From CAZYBG01 sp964645155 (lineage in GTDB: Bacteria; Pseudomonadota; Alphaproteobacteria; Rhodobacterales; Rhodobacteraceae), in NCBI GenBank assembly GCA_964645155.1, contig CAZYBG010000052.1, forward strand, positions 1-20,807: a stretch of DNA of 20,807 bases. Direction: 5' to 3'. The translations under genes were made by a program, and so were the position numbers. Of the stretch, positions 14,388 to 20,807 are shown piece after piece. Position 1 is the stretch's first letter. The number at the start of each line of letters is the position of its first letter. The notes under the pieces were generated by a model, which did no database searches, was not told the DNA's origin, and saw only the letters and a list, made by a program, of their open reading frames with translations.

Positions 14388-15527
14388 TCATTCCCCCTGA
14401 TAGATCTGGTCAAAGATGCCGCCATCGCCGAAATGCTCGGGTTGCACCTGCGCCCAGCCACCGAAATCCTCGATGGTCAGGCGCACGAGGTCGGGGAACC
14501 GCGCCACATCGGCCGGATCGGCGGCTGACACATCCCACGCGCGGTAGTAGTGCCGCAGTGCCATTGCCTGTGCCTCGGGGCTGTAGAGCTGTTCCAGATA
14601 GGCGGCCGCCAGCGCGCGGGTGGCGTCATCGGTCAGGTTCCCCTCGACCAGCGCCACCGGCGGTTCGGCCAGCACCGAGACGGAGGGCACGATGATCTCG
14701 AACTGGTCCTCGCCCAGTTCCGCCAGCGCCAGATAGGCCTCGTTCTCCCAGGCCAGCAGCACATCGCCCAAGCCCCGCTGGGCGAATGTCGTGGTCGAGC
14801 CCCGCGCAGCGGTGTCGAGCACGGGAACGTTGCGATAGATCGCGCCAACGAACTCCCGCGGGTCGAGGTCGTTGCGTTCGGCATAGGCCCAAGCTGCGAG
14901 ATAGTTCCAGCGCGCGCCGCCGCTCGTCTTGGGGTTTGGGGTGATCACCTGCACATCGTCGCGGATCAGGTCATCCCAGTCCTGAATGTTCTTCGGATTG
15001 CCGCCGCGCACCAGCAGCACGATGGTCGAGGTATAGGGCGACGCGTTCTGCGGCAGGCGCGACTGCCAGTCCTCCGGCACCAGGCCCGAATTTGCGGCGA
15101 TGGCGTTTATGTCGCTGGCCAGCGCCAGCGTCACGACATGCGCTCGCAGCCCGTCGATCACCGCGCGCGCCTGGCTGCCCGAGCCGCCGTGCGAGGTCTG
15201 GATCGTCGGCTCTGCATTGCCCTGCGCCACCCACCAGTCGGCGAACCATTCGTTATACTCACGGTAGAATTCGCGGGTCGGGTCGTAGCTGACGTTCAGC
15301 AGCGTCTGGGCCGAGACCTGGCTCACCGCCCCCGCAAAGGATGACAGGCCAATCAATGCTGCCGCGAAGATGGCCTTCCAGCCGGCGGCCTTTGAGCTCT
15401 CGCGCTTCAGCGGATGGCCGACCACCCTGCGGCCTCCGGCGTCGATCAGCAGGCGGCCATCGGGCAGTATGCCGATCAGAGGTCCCTGTGCCAGAACATG
15501 GGGCGAGATGGAAACCGTGTGGACCAT
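14388..15527 (-). CDS. sbp: Sulfate-binding periplasmic protein with N-terminal extension
   Basis: From residue ~74 the protein is a standard sulfate-binding protein (TLLNVSYDPTREFYREYNEW, SHGGSGSQARAVIDGL, ITPNPKTSGGARWNYLAAWA). It delivers sulfate to the CysT/CysW/CysA complex. The ATG at 15527 has a perfect AGGAGG seven bases upstream, a strong reason for the start. This puts a signal-peptide-like segment (basic KRESSKAAGWK, then IFAAALIGLSSFAGAVSQVS, cleavage near Ala73) unusually far inside, at residues ~41-74. The first 40 residues (VLAQGPLIGILPDGRLLIDA, then GGRRVVGHPL) look like a small strand-rich unit not expected in this family. An in-frame GTG at about codon 35 could serve as an internal start. 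First gene of the operon. Confidence 0.9.
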   Translation of the reverse strand: MVHTVSISPHVLAQGPLIGILPDGRLLIDAGGRRVVGHPLKRESSKAAGWKAIFAAALIGLSSFAGAVSQVSAQTLLNVSYDPTREFYREYNEWFADWWVAQGNAEPTIQTSHGGSGSQARAVIDGLRAHVVTLALASDINAIAANSGLVPEDWQSRLPQNASPYTSTIVLLVRGGNPKNIQDWDDLIRDDVQVITPNPKTSGGARWNYLAAWAYAERNDLDPREFVGAIYRNVPVLDTAARGSTTTFAQRGLGDVLLAWENEAYLALAELGEDQFEIIVPSVSVLAEPPVALVEGNLTDDATRALAAAYLEQLYSPEAQAMALRHYYRAWDVSAADPADVARFPDLVRLTIEDFGGWAQVQPEHFGDGGIFDQIYQGE

Positions 15528-15534
15528 GGCGCAA

Positions 15535-15566
15535 CCTCCTGTTCGTGTCGGAGGCGCCCGGCCTCC
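15535..15566 (-). promoter_or_regulatory. Hairpin that competes with the Shine-Dalgarno sequence of sbp
   Basis: Read leftward, the leader goes GGAGGC-CGGGC-GCCTCC (15566-15550), nine spacer bases, AGGAGG (15540-15535), seven bases, then ATG. The arm GCCTCC can pair with the upstream GGAGGC (6 bp, 5-nt loop) or with the Shine-Dalgarno GGAGG plus a G-U pair across a 10-nt loop. The two pairings exclude each other, so the leader could switch between open and closed ribosome access. No known riboswitch fold was recognised. Confidence 0.4.
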
Positions 15567-15612
15567 ATGTCGACAATCACGACAGAGGTAGTCGAGAAAA
15601 GCAACAAAATAA

Positions 15613-15633
15613 TCACGTCAAAGTTTGTCGTGA
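15613..15633. promoter_or_regulatory. 21-bp palindromic operator candidate upstream of the sulfate operon
   Basis: TCACG-t-CAAA-g-TTTG-t-CGTGA (15613-15633) is symmetric about its central base in nine of ten pairs. The leftward strand contains TTGACG (15621-15616), a good -35 hexamer, inside the palindrome, so a bound regulator would block RNA polymerase. A half-site TCACGACA recurs at 15577-15584. The element lies about 85 bp upstream of the sbp start, in the one AT-rich stretch between the rrf2-type gene and the operon. The Rrf2 protein encoded next door or the Lrp protein at the operon end are candidate binders (inference). Confidence 0.5.
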
Positions 15634-15636
15634 AAA

Positions 15637-15653
15637 GAGAGAATCGTTCTCTC
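15637..15653 (-). terminator. Intrinsic terminator candidate after the Rrf2 gene
   Basis: GAGAGAA-tcg-TTCTCTC (15637-15653) is a perfect 7-bp stem with a 3-nt loop. On the leftward strand it is followed at once by TTTT, starting 30 bp after the Rrf2 stop codon. This fits a short Rho-independent terminator for that gene. As an alternative, the 17-bp dyad could be a second operator for the sulfate promoter, since it adjoins the 21-bp palindrome. Confidence 0.45.
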
Positions 15654-15682
15654 ACGGGTGGCTCCGGAAGGCAAAACCGGGG

Positions 15683-16147
15683 TCAAACCCCGAGTTGACG
15701 GGCCGCTTCAGTGGGATTGGACGATTCGGCAGCGCCGACAAGATCGGCCAGCGTCAGCGAGTCGATCAGCAGCAGGTAGGACCAGAACACCTGCCCGAAC
15801 ACCTTGCGCAGGCGGCAGGCCTGCTCGTCCGGACAGTCGTCGCAACGCTGGTAGGCGCGGCGCGACAGGCAGGGCAGCGGCGCTATGGGCCCGTCGATCA
15901 ACCGCATCAGTTCGCTCAGCGACACCTCGCGCGGGTTCTTGATCAACACATATCCGCCATGCCGCCCGCGGACCGAGGCGATGAAGCCCGCGTTGCGCAC
16001 CTCCAGCAGGATATGCTCGAGAAACCGCTTCGGCGTACCTGACCGCGCGGCGAGCTCCTCGATCCGCAGCGACTGGCCCTCGCCCGCCCGCTCGGCGGCG
16101 AGTTCCACAAGAGCCTTGAGGGCATACTTCATCTTTTGCGTGATCAT
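15683..16147 (-). CDS. Rrf2 family transcriptional regulator with clustered cysteines
   Basis: A 154-residue protein. The N-terminal winged helix shows the family pattern MITQKMKYALKALVELAAER, a recognition helix GTPKRFLEHILLEVRNAGFI, and the wing SVRGRHGGYVLIKN. Four cysteines (93, 102, 105, 111) cluster in LPCLSRRAYQ-RCDDCPDEQAC, the loop that holds Fe-S ligands in IscR, NsrR and RirA, although the spacing is not the IscR one. It probably senses iron, Fe-S or redox state. The ATG at 16147 is chosen because it begins the conserved MITQKMKYALKAL. The GTG at 16174 would only add nine unconserved residues. The gene reads towards the sulfate operon 155 bp downstream, so a role in its control is plausible but not shown. 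Confidence 0.88.
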   Translation of the reverse strand: MITQKMKYALKALVELAAERAGEGQSLRIEELAARSGTPKRFLEHILLEVRNAGFIASVRGRHGGYVLIKNPREVSLSELMRLIDGPIAPLPCLSRRAYQRCDDCPDEQACRLRKVFGQVFWSYLLLIDSLTLADLVGAAESSNPTEAARQLGV

Positions 16148-16177
16148 GGCACTGAATACGCCCGGTCGCGCCACGGC

Positions 16178-16655
16178 TCAACAGAAATCACGCCTAAATC
16201 TATCGTGTTTTATGCCGCGCTGGAACAGACCCGCGCGCAGCCCGTCCGCGCAAGCTGCGCCACGGCGCTCCAACAGATCGTTCGGGGTGGCATTTGCTGG
16301 TGGCGCGTCGGCATTCGGGGCGCGGCGTGACAGTCGTTCCGCGGCAGGTTCATCGACGCTCGAACTGACGCCCGAGCGCGGGTCAAGCCGCGCGACGAAG
16401 AGCGGCGCGGCGCGCCAGTCTGCGGTCAGGACCGACGCTTCGGCCTGCAGCGGCGTTGCCGAGCCGCCGATCAGCGGCGCGAGCGTCGCCGTATCGGCGC
16501 GCATCTCGCGCGGCGGCGGGCGGCCGGTCGCGAGGTGTTCGGCGTAGCGCGCCGGTCCCGCATTTTAGGCCGCGAGGAAGCCGGGCGAGCCGAAGCGGTC
16601 GTACATCTCGCGCATATAGGCTGTGCCGGCGAGGATGTTGTCGCGCGGGTCGAAC
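16178..16655 (-). pseudogene. Lytic transglycosylase (SLT domain) gene fragment, cut by an IS element and carrying a nonsense codon
   Basis: Reading leftward from the IS boundary gives PFDPRDNILAGTAYMREMYD, RFGSPGFLAA, stop, NAGPARYAEHLATGRPPPRE. This is the second half of a soluble lytic transglycosylase domain. The stop TAA at 16567-16565 sits exactly where the Tyr codon of the conserved AYNAG motif should be; a single-base change from TAT or TAC explains it. The frame is otherwise open to 16178, with a low-complexity tail. The catalytic Glu and first half are missing, because the IS5-family element begins at 16656. No related sequence was seen on the far side of the IS. The product would have cleaved peptidoglycan, as in VirB1-like or secretion-associated enzymes. 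Confidence 0.75.
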
Positions 16656-16673
16656 GGCGTTGTTGCGTAGCTC
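16656..16673 (+). repeat. Left terminal inverted repeat of the IS5-family element
   Basis: The 18-bp sequence GGCGTTGTTGCGTAGCTC is repeated in inverted orientation at 17691-17708. It directly abuts the transglycosylase remnant, whose last intact codons begin at 16654. Confidence 0.85.
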
Positions 16674-16709
16674 AGGGCTGAGACCTGATGCACGCTTTCC
16701 CCTTTGGCA

Positions 16710-17642
16710 TCAGGCCACCCGGACGATCTCGGCCGTTCCAGGGGCCGGGAAGTGGTTCATGAGGGCGATGCGGATCTGGATTTCTGCGGTCTGGCGGTCG
16801 GGGTCTCTGGCGGCGATGCGCTCACCGAAGGCCTTGAGGCACCGCATCTTTGCCTCGATCCGGCCTCGGACGTGGTATCCGGTCCATCGCTTCCAGAATG
16901 CCCTGCCATAGTGCCGGGTCGCGCGCAGGGTTTCGGTTCTCGCGATTGCGGCCGGGCAGTCCTCTTTCCACGGACGCCCGTTCCTGCGGATCGGGATGAT
17001 TGCAGTGGCCTGCCGGTCGATGATTGCCGTGTGGCAGCGGCGGGTGTCATAGGCGCCGTCGGCGGTTACCGTGCCGATCTCTTCGCCCTCAGGGATCTGG
17101 TCCAGCAGGTCTGGCAAGACCGGACTGTCGCCGTCGCTGCTGGAGGTAAACTCCACCGCCCGGATGTCCGAAGTGGCCGTATCCATGGCCAGATGGACCT
17201 TGCGCCATTGGCGTCGACCCTGAACGCCGTGCTTGCGCGCCTGCCATTCGCCATCACCGGGGAACGTTATCCCGGTACTGTCCGCCAGCAGGTCAAGCGG
17301 GCCATCGGCGCGCCGATACGGGATCTGGACAGCCAGAGTTTTCTGCCGCCGACACAGGGTCGTATGGTCGGGCACGGTCCAGTCCAGGCCTGCCAACTTC
17401 AGCAAGCCGGCCACCATCCCGGTCGTTTGCCTGAGCGGCAGCTTGAACAGCACCTTGATCGTCAGACAGAATTGCATCGCGGCTTCCGAGAAGACCGCGG
17501 GGCGACCGGGGCTGCCGTCAGGCGGCGCGAGCCAGGTCATGTCCTTGTCCAGCCAGATCAACAGCGAACCGCGCCCGCAAGGCGAGGCAGTGTAACTGGA
17601 CCAGTTTGTCGTACGGTAGCGGGCGGGTGATGGCTTGCTCAC
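16710..17642 (-). CDS. IS5 family transposase
   Basis: A 310-residue DDE transposase that excises and inserts the IS. The N-terminal half has the IS5 DNA-binding region (FSEAAMQFCLTIKVLFKLPL, then LDWTVPDHTTLCRR). The catalytic triad is visible as Asp121 (LLADSTGI), Asp195 (TADGAYDT) and Glu263 (RGRIEAKMRCLKAFGERIAA, the Y-x2-R-x3-E-x6-K pattern). The start is a GTG at 17642. The frame is intact from end to end and ends 54 bp inside the left inverted repeat, so the enzyme may be active. Confidence 0.93.
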   Translation of the reverse strand: MSKPSPARYRTTNWSSYTASPCGRGSLLIWLDKDMTWLAPPDGSPGRPAVFSEAAMQFCLTIKVLFKLPLRQTTGMVAGLLKLAGLDWTVPDHTTLCRRQKTLAVQIPYRRADGPLDLLADSTGITFPGDGEWQARKHGVQGRRQWRKVHLAMDTATSDIRAVEFTSSSDGDSPVLPDLLDQIPEGEEIGTVTADGAYDTRRCHTAIIDRQATAIIPIRRNGRPWKEDCPAAIARTETLRATRHYGRAFWKRWTGYHVRGRIEAKMRCLKAFGERIAARDPDRQTAEIQIRIALMNHFPAPGTAEIVRVA

Positions 17643-17690
17643 GCAGCCCGTCTAACTCCATGGATCCGCAATGTGAATCCTCGGGGCACA

Positions 17691-17708
17691 GAGCTACGCA
17701 ACAACGCC
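17691..17708 (-). repeat. Right terminal inverted repeat of the IS5-family element
   Basis: The exact reverse complement of the left end. The 110 bp between here and the aldolase stop at 17819 hold no gene; a weak 5-bp CCGTC/GACGG dyad is the only structure seen. Confidence 0.85.
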
Positions 17709-17818
17709 CTCGCAGCCCCAGTCTGCCCGCTGTGCCGATCAGTCCCCGTCCGAGACGGCTTGGGTGGCCGTGATCCCCCGTAGCGGAATAGGTTCTCGGT
17801 GCCGCTCCAAGTATGCTG

Positions 17819-18487
17819 TCATGACATGCCTCGGGCGTCGGCGGCGGTGCCGTAACGCGGCAGTTGCGGGGCCTTTTGCCCATGCGCGGCAATCAGCGTG
17901 TCGCGGACATAGGCGATATGGGCCGTCTCCTCGATGATCTCGGCCAAGTATTGCGCGGCCATCAGGGTGGGGCCTACACCGATCGTGCCGTGGTTGGCCA
18001 GCACCGCCGCGCGGATCTGGCGGTCGCGGAAGACCGGGGTGATCTCTGCCTCGGTCTGCGGCCCGCCTTGCGGCGACAGCGGGATCAGCGGCATCCGGCC
18101 GATCTTTTCGATGGTCTGCACGGTCAGGCAGGGGATCTCGATCCCGGCACTGGCATAGCCGGTGGCCCAGGGGCTGTGGCAATGCACGATGGCGTTGATG
18201 TCGGGGCGGATGCGGTAAAGGTCGAGGTGAAAGTCGAGGTCTTTCGAGGGTTTGTGTGCCGAGGGCAGGATCGTGCCATCCAGCAGCGCCACCTGCAGGT
18301 TGTCGCGGGTGCATTCGGCAAAGCCCACGCCCGAGGGTTTGATCACGATGGCATCGCCCACATCCAGCCGCACCGACAGGTTGCCGCCCGCGTTGGTCTG
18401 CAACCGCAGGTCGAAACAGCGCCGGGCGGTGGCGATCAGCGCATCCATCTTGGCGGCGAGGTCAGGGAAACGGGCGGGGTCGATCAT
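17819..18487 (-). CDS. Class II aldolase/adducin family protein
   Basis: A 222-residue protein of the AraD/FucA fold, which cleaves or epimerises phosphorylated sugars, or acts on 3-keto sugar acids, using a divalent metal. Visible family landmarks are TNAGGNLSVRL (31-41), PSGV (51-54), VHCHSPWATGYAS (101-113) with metal ligands His102 and His104, and NHGTIGVGPTL with His166. At the place of the catalytic Glu in PSSEW the protein has an Asp (KPSKDLDFH, Asp83). The ATG at 18487 is used, giving a 26-bp overlap with the upstream UPF0261 gene, so both are co-translated. It is the last gene of a sugar transport and catabolism operon, and the IS lies just beyond. The substrate cannot be told. Confidence 0.85.
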   Translation of the reverse strand: MIDPARFPDLAAKMDALIATARRCFDLRLQTNAGGNLSVRLDVGDAIVIKPSGVGFAECTRDNLQVALLDGTILPSAHKPSKDLDFHLDLYRIRPDINAIVHCHSPWATGYASAGIEIPCLTVQTIEKIGRMPLIPLSPQGGPQTEAEITPVFRDRQIRAAVLANHGTIGVGPTLMAAQYLAEIIEETAHIAYVRDTLIAAHGQKAPQLPRYGTAADARGMS

Positions 18488-19610
18488 GGGGCATCCTGTC
18501 GAAAAGGGCCGCGACCGCCGCCGTGGCGGTCTCGGGCGCGTTGATGTGGTGGGGCAGGCGTTCGACCGTGTAGGCGCGGGCGGCGGCCTCCAGGGTGTCG
18601 GCGGCGATGGTGCGCAGGCGGGGCGCCTCGATGGCGCCGCCGGGGCGGTCCTCATGGCTGAAGCCGCCCATCGGGATCAGCACATGGGTGGGGCCGGTCC
18701 CGTCGTTCAGCGCCCGGGCAAGGGCCGTGGCCTGCCCCTCCATCTCGGCCTCGGTCAGGGCGACATGGGTGAAATGGCCGCTGTGGCGGTAGTGCGGGCG
18801 CGCCAAGTGGTCCGCCGAAAGCGTGTCGATGGCTCCTAGCCCGAGGAAATTGAGCGCGCCGGGCAGCACCACGCGCGGCAGGTGGCCCGCGACGGTGAAC
18901 CGATCGGGCATCGGCACCGACACCCCCGCCAGCCGCGTCCGCCCAAGCTCGTGCAGGTTGAGGTCGATCACCCCCGCCGCCCGCCCTTCGCGGACAAAGC
19001 GGGCGAAGGCCGCACCGCCATAACCGTTGGCGTGAAACACCGTCGCCTCGGCCCCGCCAGCGGCAAGGGCACACACCACCGCAGCACCTGCCGCCCCGGT
19101 CGCGCCCAGCGTGGACACCGCGACCGAAGGCCGGATGCTGGCCTCGACCGCGCGCATCCGTGTCAGGCCGGCGGCCATGGCGGCGGTCGCCTCGAACACG
19201 CGCGCCAGCGTCGGGTTCAGCCCTTCGATGTCGCACAGGGTGGGCACAAGTATCACGCCGCAATCGGCCACCTGGCCGCGCGGATCGAAGGCAAGCGTCG
19301 TGACAAGTATCTTCGGCAGGTCGGGCGGCAGGGCGCGCAGCACGGTCAGCGCAATCTCGGCCCCGGTGCCGCCGCCGATGGCGATGGCGGCGGTGCAGCC
19401 CGGGGCGCGGGCGGCGGCCTCGGCCCCCGCCTCGGCCCCCCGTTCGGCCATCCGCGACAGCTTTGGCGGACCGGTCAGCACCGCGCCTGCCGACCCCAGC
19501 GAGATGTCCACGGAATCGACCGTCAGGCCATGCGCCGCCAGCGCCGCCGAAAGGGCCGCCAGCTCATCGCGCTTGGTCTCGACCGTGCCGATCAACAGGA
19601 CGCGCGCCAC
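18462..19610 (-). CDS. Tm-1-like / UPF0261 family protein
   Basis: A 382-residue protein of the UPF0261 (Tm-1-like ATP-binding) family. The N-terminal domain starts ARVLLIGTVETKRDELAALS and contains AAIAIGGGTGAEIAL. The second domain contains VSTLGATGAAGAAVVCALAA, VFHANGYGGAAFARFVREG and the conserved LPGALNFLGLGAIDTL block. The end of the domain has PTHVLIPMGGFSHEDRPGG. In bacteria these genes usually lie in catabolic clusters for sugars or sugar acids, and the enzymatic role is poorly known. The GTG at 19610 starts three bases after the stop of the permease gene, with AAGGG upstream. It overlaps the aldolase by 26 bp. Confidence 0.88.
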   Translation of the reverse strand: MARVLLIGTVETKRDELAALSAALAAHGLTVDSVDISLGSAGAVLTGPPKLSRMAERGAEAGAEAAARAPGCTAAIAIGGGTGAEIALTVLRALPPDLPKILVTTLAFDPRGQVADCGVILVPTLCDIEGLNPTLARVFEATAAMAAGLTRMRAVEASIRPSVAVSTLGATGAAGAAVVCALAAGGAEATVFHANGYGGAAFARFVREGRAAGVIDLNLHELGRTRLAGVSVPMPDRFTVAGHLPRVVLPGALNFLGLGAIDTLSADHLARPHYRHSGHFTHVALTEAEMEGQATALARALNDGTGPTHVLIPMGGFSHEDRPGGAIEAPRLRTIAADTLEAAARAYTVERLPHHINAPETATAAVAALFDRMPHDRPRPFP

Positions 19611-19613
19611 GCC

Positions 19614-20552
19614 CTAGCCCTTCACCGCGCCCGCCGTCATGCCGGTGATGATCTGGCGCGATGCGAAGAGGGTGAAGAGGATCGGCGGGATCGCAAGCAG
19701 CATGCCGGTGGCAAAGATCGCGCCCAGCCCGTCGAACTCGCTGGCGTTGTTCACGATCAGGATCGGCACGGTCATGGTATCGCGGTCGGCCAGCGCCGAG
19801 GCCAGCAGGTATTCGTTCCACGCGATGCGGAAGGTAAAGATCGCGGCCGCCGCCAGCCCCGGCTTGATCAGCGGCAGTACCACGAGGAAAAAGGTCTGGA
19901 ACGGCCCCGCGCCATCGACGCGCGCCGCCTCTTCCAGCGAAAGGGGCACCTGCACAATGAAACTTTGCAGGATCCAGATCACGAAGGGCAGGTTCATCGC
20001 GACATAGATCAGGATGATGCCCGAATGCGTGCCCGCCAGGCACACATCGCCCCGCCCGCCAAATGTGTCGCGGAAAAAGCCGCCCACCAGCCCGTCACGA
20101 TCAAGGCAGAAGGCGTTGTTCCAGAGCCCGAACACCGGCACCAGCAGGACCGCAGGCGGGATCATCCGCACCGCAAGCGTGGACAGCGACAGGCTGTCGC
20201 GCCCCATGAAGCGGAACCGCACCAGCGCATAGGCGGCCATCGTTCCCATCACCAGCGTCAGTGCGGTGGACACCAGCGCGATGATGATCGAGTTGACGAA
20301 GGCCCCGCCAAACCGGATCTGGCAAAATTGCAGATGGTCGGGCTGATACCACAGCACATCGCAGAGCGCGGTTTCATAATTTCGGATCGTGGGCATGAAC
20401 AAAAGCCCACCCGCGCCCGAGGTGATATCGACATCGAGCTTCAGCGAGTTCACCAGGAGCAGCGCCACCGGCCCCACCGACATGAAGATCAGGACCGCGA
20501 TCAGCGCGAAAAAGGCGGGGTTCTGCCGGTCATCTGTCTGTCCACCAGTCAT
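19614..20552 (-). CDS. Carbohydrate ABC transporter permease, MalG type
   Basis: A 312-residue inner-membrane permease. The ATPase-docking EAA loop is clear (SLEEAARVDGAGPFQTFFLV then VLPLIKPGLA, 205-234), and six helices can be traced from ALIAVLIFMSVGPVALLLV near the N-terminus. It would form the sugar channel with the upstream permease. Unusual for the family, the loops facing the periplasm are enlarged and carry two cysteines each: Cys64 and Cys77 in the first, Cys149 and Cys171 in a ~30-residue insertion (149-178). The ATG at 20552 follows an AGGAGG that lies in the end of the preceding gene. Confidence 0.9.
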   Translation of the reverse strand: MTGGQTDDRQNPAFFALIAVLIFMSVGPVALLLVNSLKLDVDITSGAGGLLFMPTIRNYETALCDVLWYQPDHLQFCQIRFGGAFVNSIIIALVSTALTLVMGTMAAYALVRFRFMGRDSLSLSTLAVRMIPPAVLLVPVFGLWNNAFCLDRDGLVGGFFRDTFGGRGDVCLAGTHSGIILIYVAMNLPFVIWILQSFIVQVPLSLEEAARVDGAGPFQTFFLVVLPLIKPGLAAAAIFTFRIAWNEYLLASALADRDTMTVPILIVNNASEFDGLGAIFATGMLLAIPPILFTLFASRQIITGMTAGAVKG

Positions 20553-20555
20553 GGC

Positions 20556-20807
20556 CTATCCCTCCTCCTGGTCTGCAAAGCGCAGGCGCCGCGCCCGCGC
20601 CTCTTGCCAGCGGGTAAAGGCGAACATGCCCAGCGTCAGCACCATCAACAGCATCAAGAGATAGTTCGACATCGCAGCCGCCTCGCCCAACTCGCGAAAC
20701 TCCCGCGCGGTCCGGGCGATGCGCAGGGCGAGGATCTCGGTCTGCAGGCCGGGGCCGCCGCCGGTCAGCACCAGGATCACCTCCAGCACCTTGAAGGCGT
20801 CGATCAG
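20556..20807 (-). CDS. Carbohydrate ABC transporter permease, MalF type, C-terminal end
   Basis: The frame is open through the right edge, so only the last 83 residues are seen. They begin LIDAFKVLEVILVLTGGGPG, the typical TGGGP motif after the EAA loop of MalF/UgpA-type permeases, and include the last helix (YLLMLLMVLTLGMFAF) and a basic tail. It pairs with the MalG-type permease that starts three bases after its stop. The binding protein and ATPase genes are presumably upstream, outside the window. Confidence 0.88.
   Translation of the reverse strand: MIDAFKVLEVILVLTGGGPGLQTEILALRIARTAREFRELGEAAAMSNYLLMLLMVLTLGMFAFTRWQEARARRLRFADQEEG

Larger units (their letters stand above)
16656..17708 (-). 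mobile_element. IS5-family insertion sequence, complete, 1053 bp
   Basis: The element is bounded by 18-bp perfect terminal inverted repeats: GGCGTTGTTGCGTAGCTC at 16656-16673 and its reverse complement at 17691-17708. It contains one leftward transposase gene with all catalytic residues. The ends resemble those of IS5-group elements that start GGCGTTGTTGC. No direct target repeat is visible: the left flank reads GTCGAAC and the right flank CTCGCAG. The right flank also does not continue the interrupted transglycosylase gene. Both points suggest a later deletion or recombination at one end. Confidence 0.88.

Noticed and set aside
16645..16655. Target-site duplication of the IS element
   Set aside because: The bases outside the two inverted repeats do not match at any length from 2 to 8 bp.
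17739..17760. CCGTC/GACGG dyad after the aldolase as terminator
   Set aside because: Only a 5-bp stem with a 3-nt loop and no T-tract; too weak to list as a feature.
1..20807. CRISPR arrays, tRNA or rRNA genes
   Set aside because: No regularly spaced repeats, cloverleaf-like or ribosomal RNA-like sequence was recognised by reading both strands; a covariance-model scan was not possible here.

Overview
The window is high-GC (clearly G/C-biased third codon positions) and looks like an alphaproteobacterium of the Rhodobacterales type. The reasons are an IS5-family transposase of a kind common there, a sulfate ABC operon with an Rrf2 regulator beside it, and weak AT-poor promoters. The taxonomic call is inference from gene types, not from a search. 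No rRNA, tRNA or CRISPR array was recognised.

Layout. (1) 3-647 (+) is the end of a choloylglycine-hydrolase/linear-amide C-N hydrolase gene. (2) 726-1543 (-) is a polytopic membrane protein gene that is only readable across two frameshifts, with a palindromic operator-like element just upstream. (3) 1717-3807 (-) is a SARP/BTAD-type regulator with a TolB-like middle domain and TPRs. It diverges from a rightward block (3973-9326): a small one-TM ORF, then three unrecognised proteins of 213, 771 and 693 aa, the last two sharing a TGATG stop/start. The 771-aa protein holds a Ser/Thr-rich alternating segment resembling a beta-hairpin of pore-forming proteins. The 693-aa protein holds a Gly/Ala-rich hydrophobic segment able to form a helical hairpin. 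This regulator-plus-three-gene cassette is the best candidate here for an undescribed system.

(4) 9316-11089 (-) holds decayed remains of a VWA gene and a SWIM zinc-finger gene of the kind found beside MoxR ATPases. Both are frameshifted and the VWA lacks its N-terminus. (5) 11152-15527 (-) is an intact, tightly packed sulfate uptake operon in the order sbp, cysT, a 93-aa membrane protein, cysW, a short cysA, and an Lrp/AsnC regulator coupled to cysA by a GTGA overlap. Its leader carries a near-perfect 21-bp palindrome and a hairpin that competes with the Shine-Dalgarno sequence. An Rrf2 regulator with four clustered cysteines (15683-16147, -) lies directly upstream.

(6) 16178-16655 (-) is a broken lytic transglycosylase gene, with a stop codon exactly at the Tyr of its AYNAG motif. 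It is cut by a complete IS5-family element (16656-17708) with 18-bp perfect terminal inverted repeats. (7) 17819-20807 (-) is the downstream part of a carbohydrate-catabolism operon: the end of a MalF-type permease, a MalG-type permease, a Tm-1-like/UPF0261 protein and a class II aldolase.

Overall the window alternates working housekeeping/transport operons with accessory, decaying and mobile DNA.
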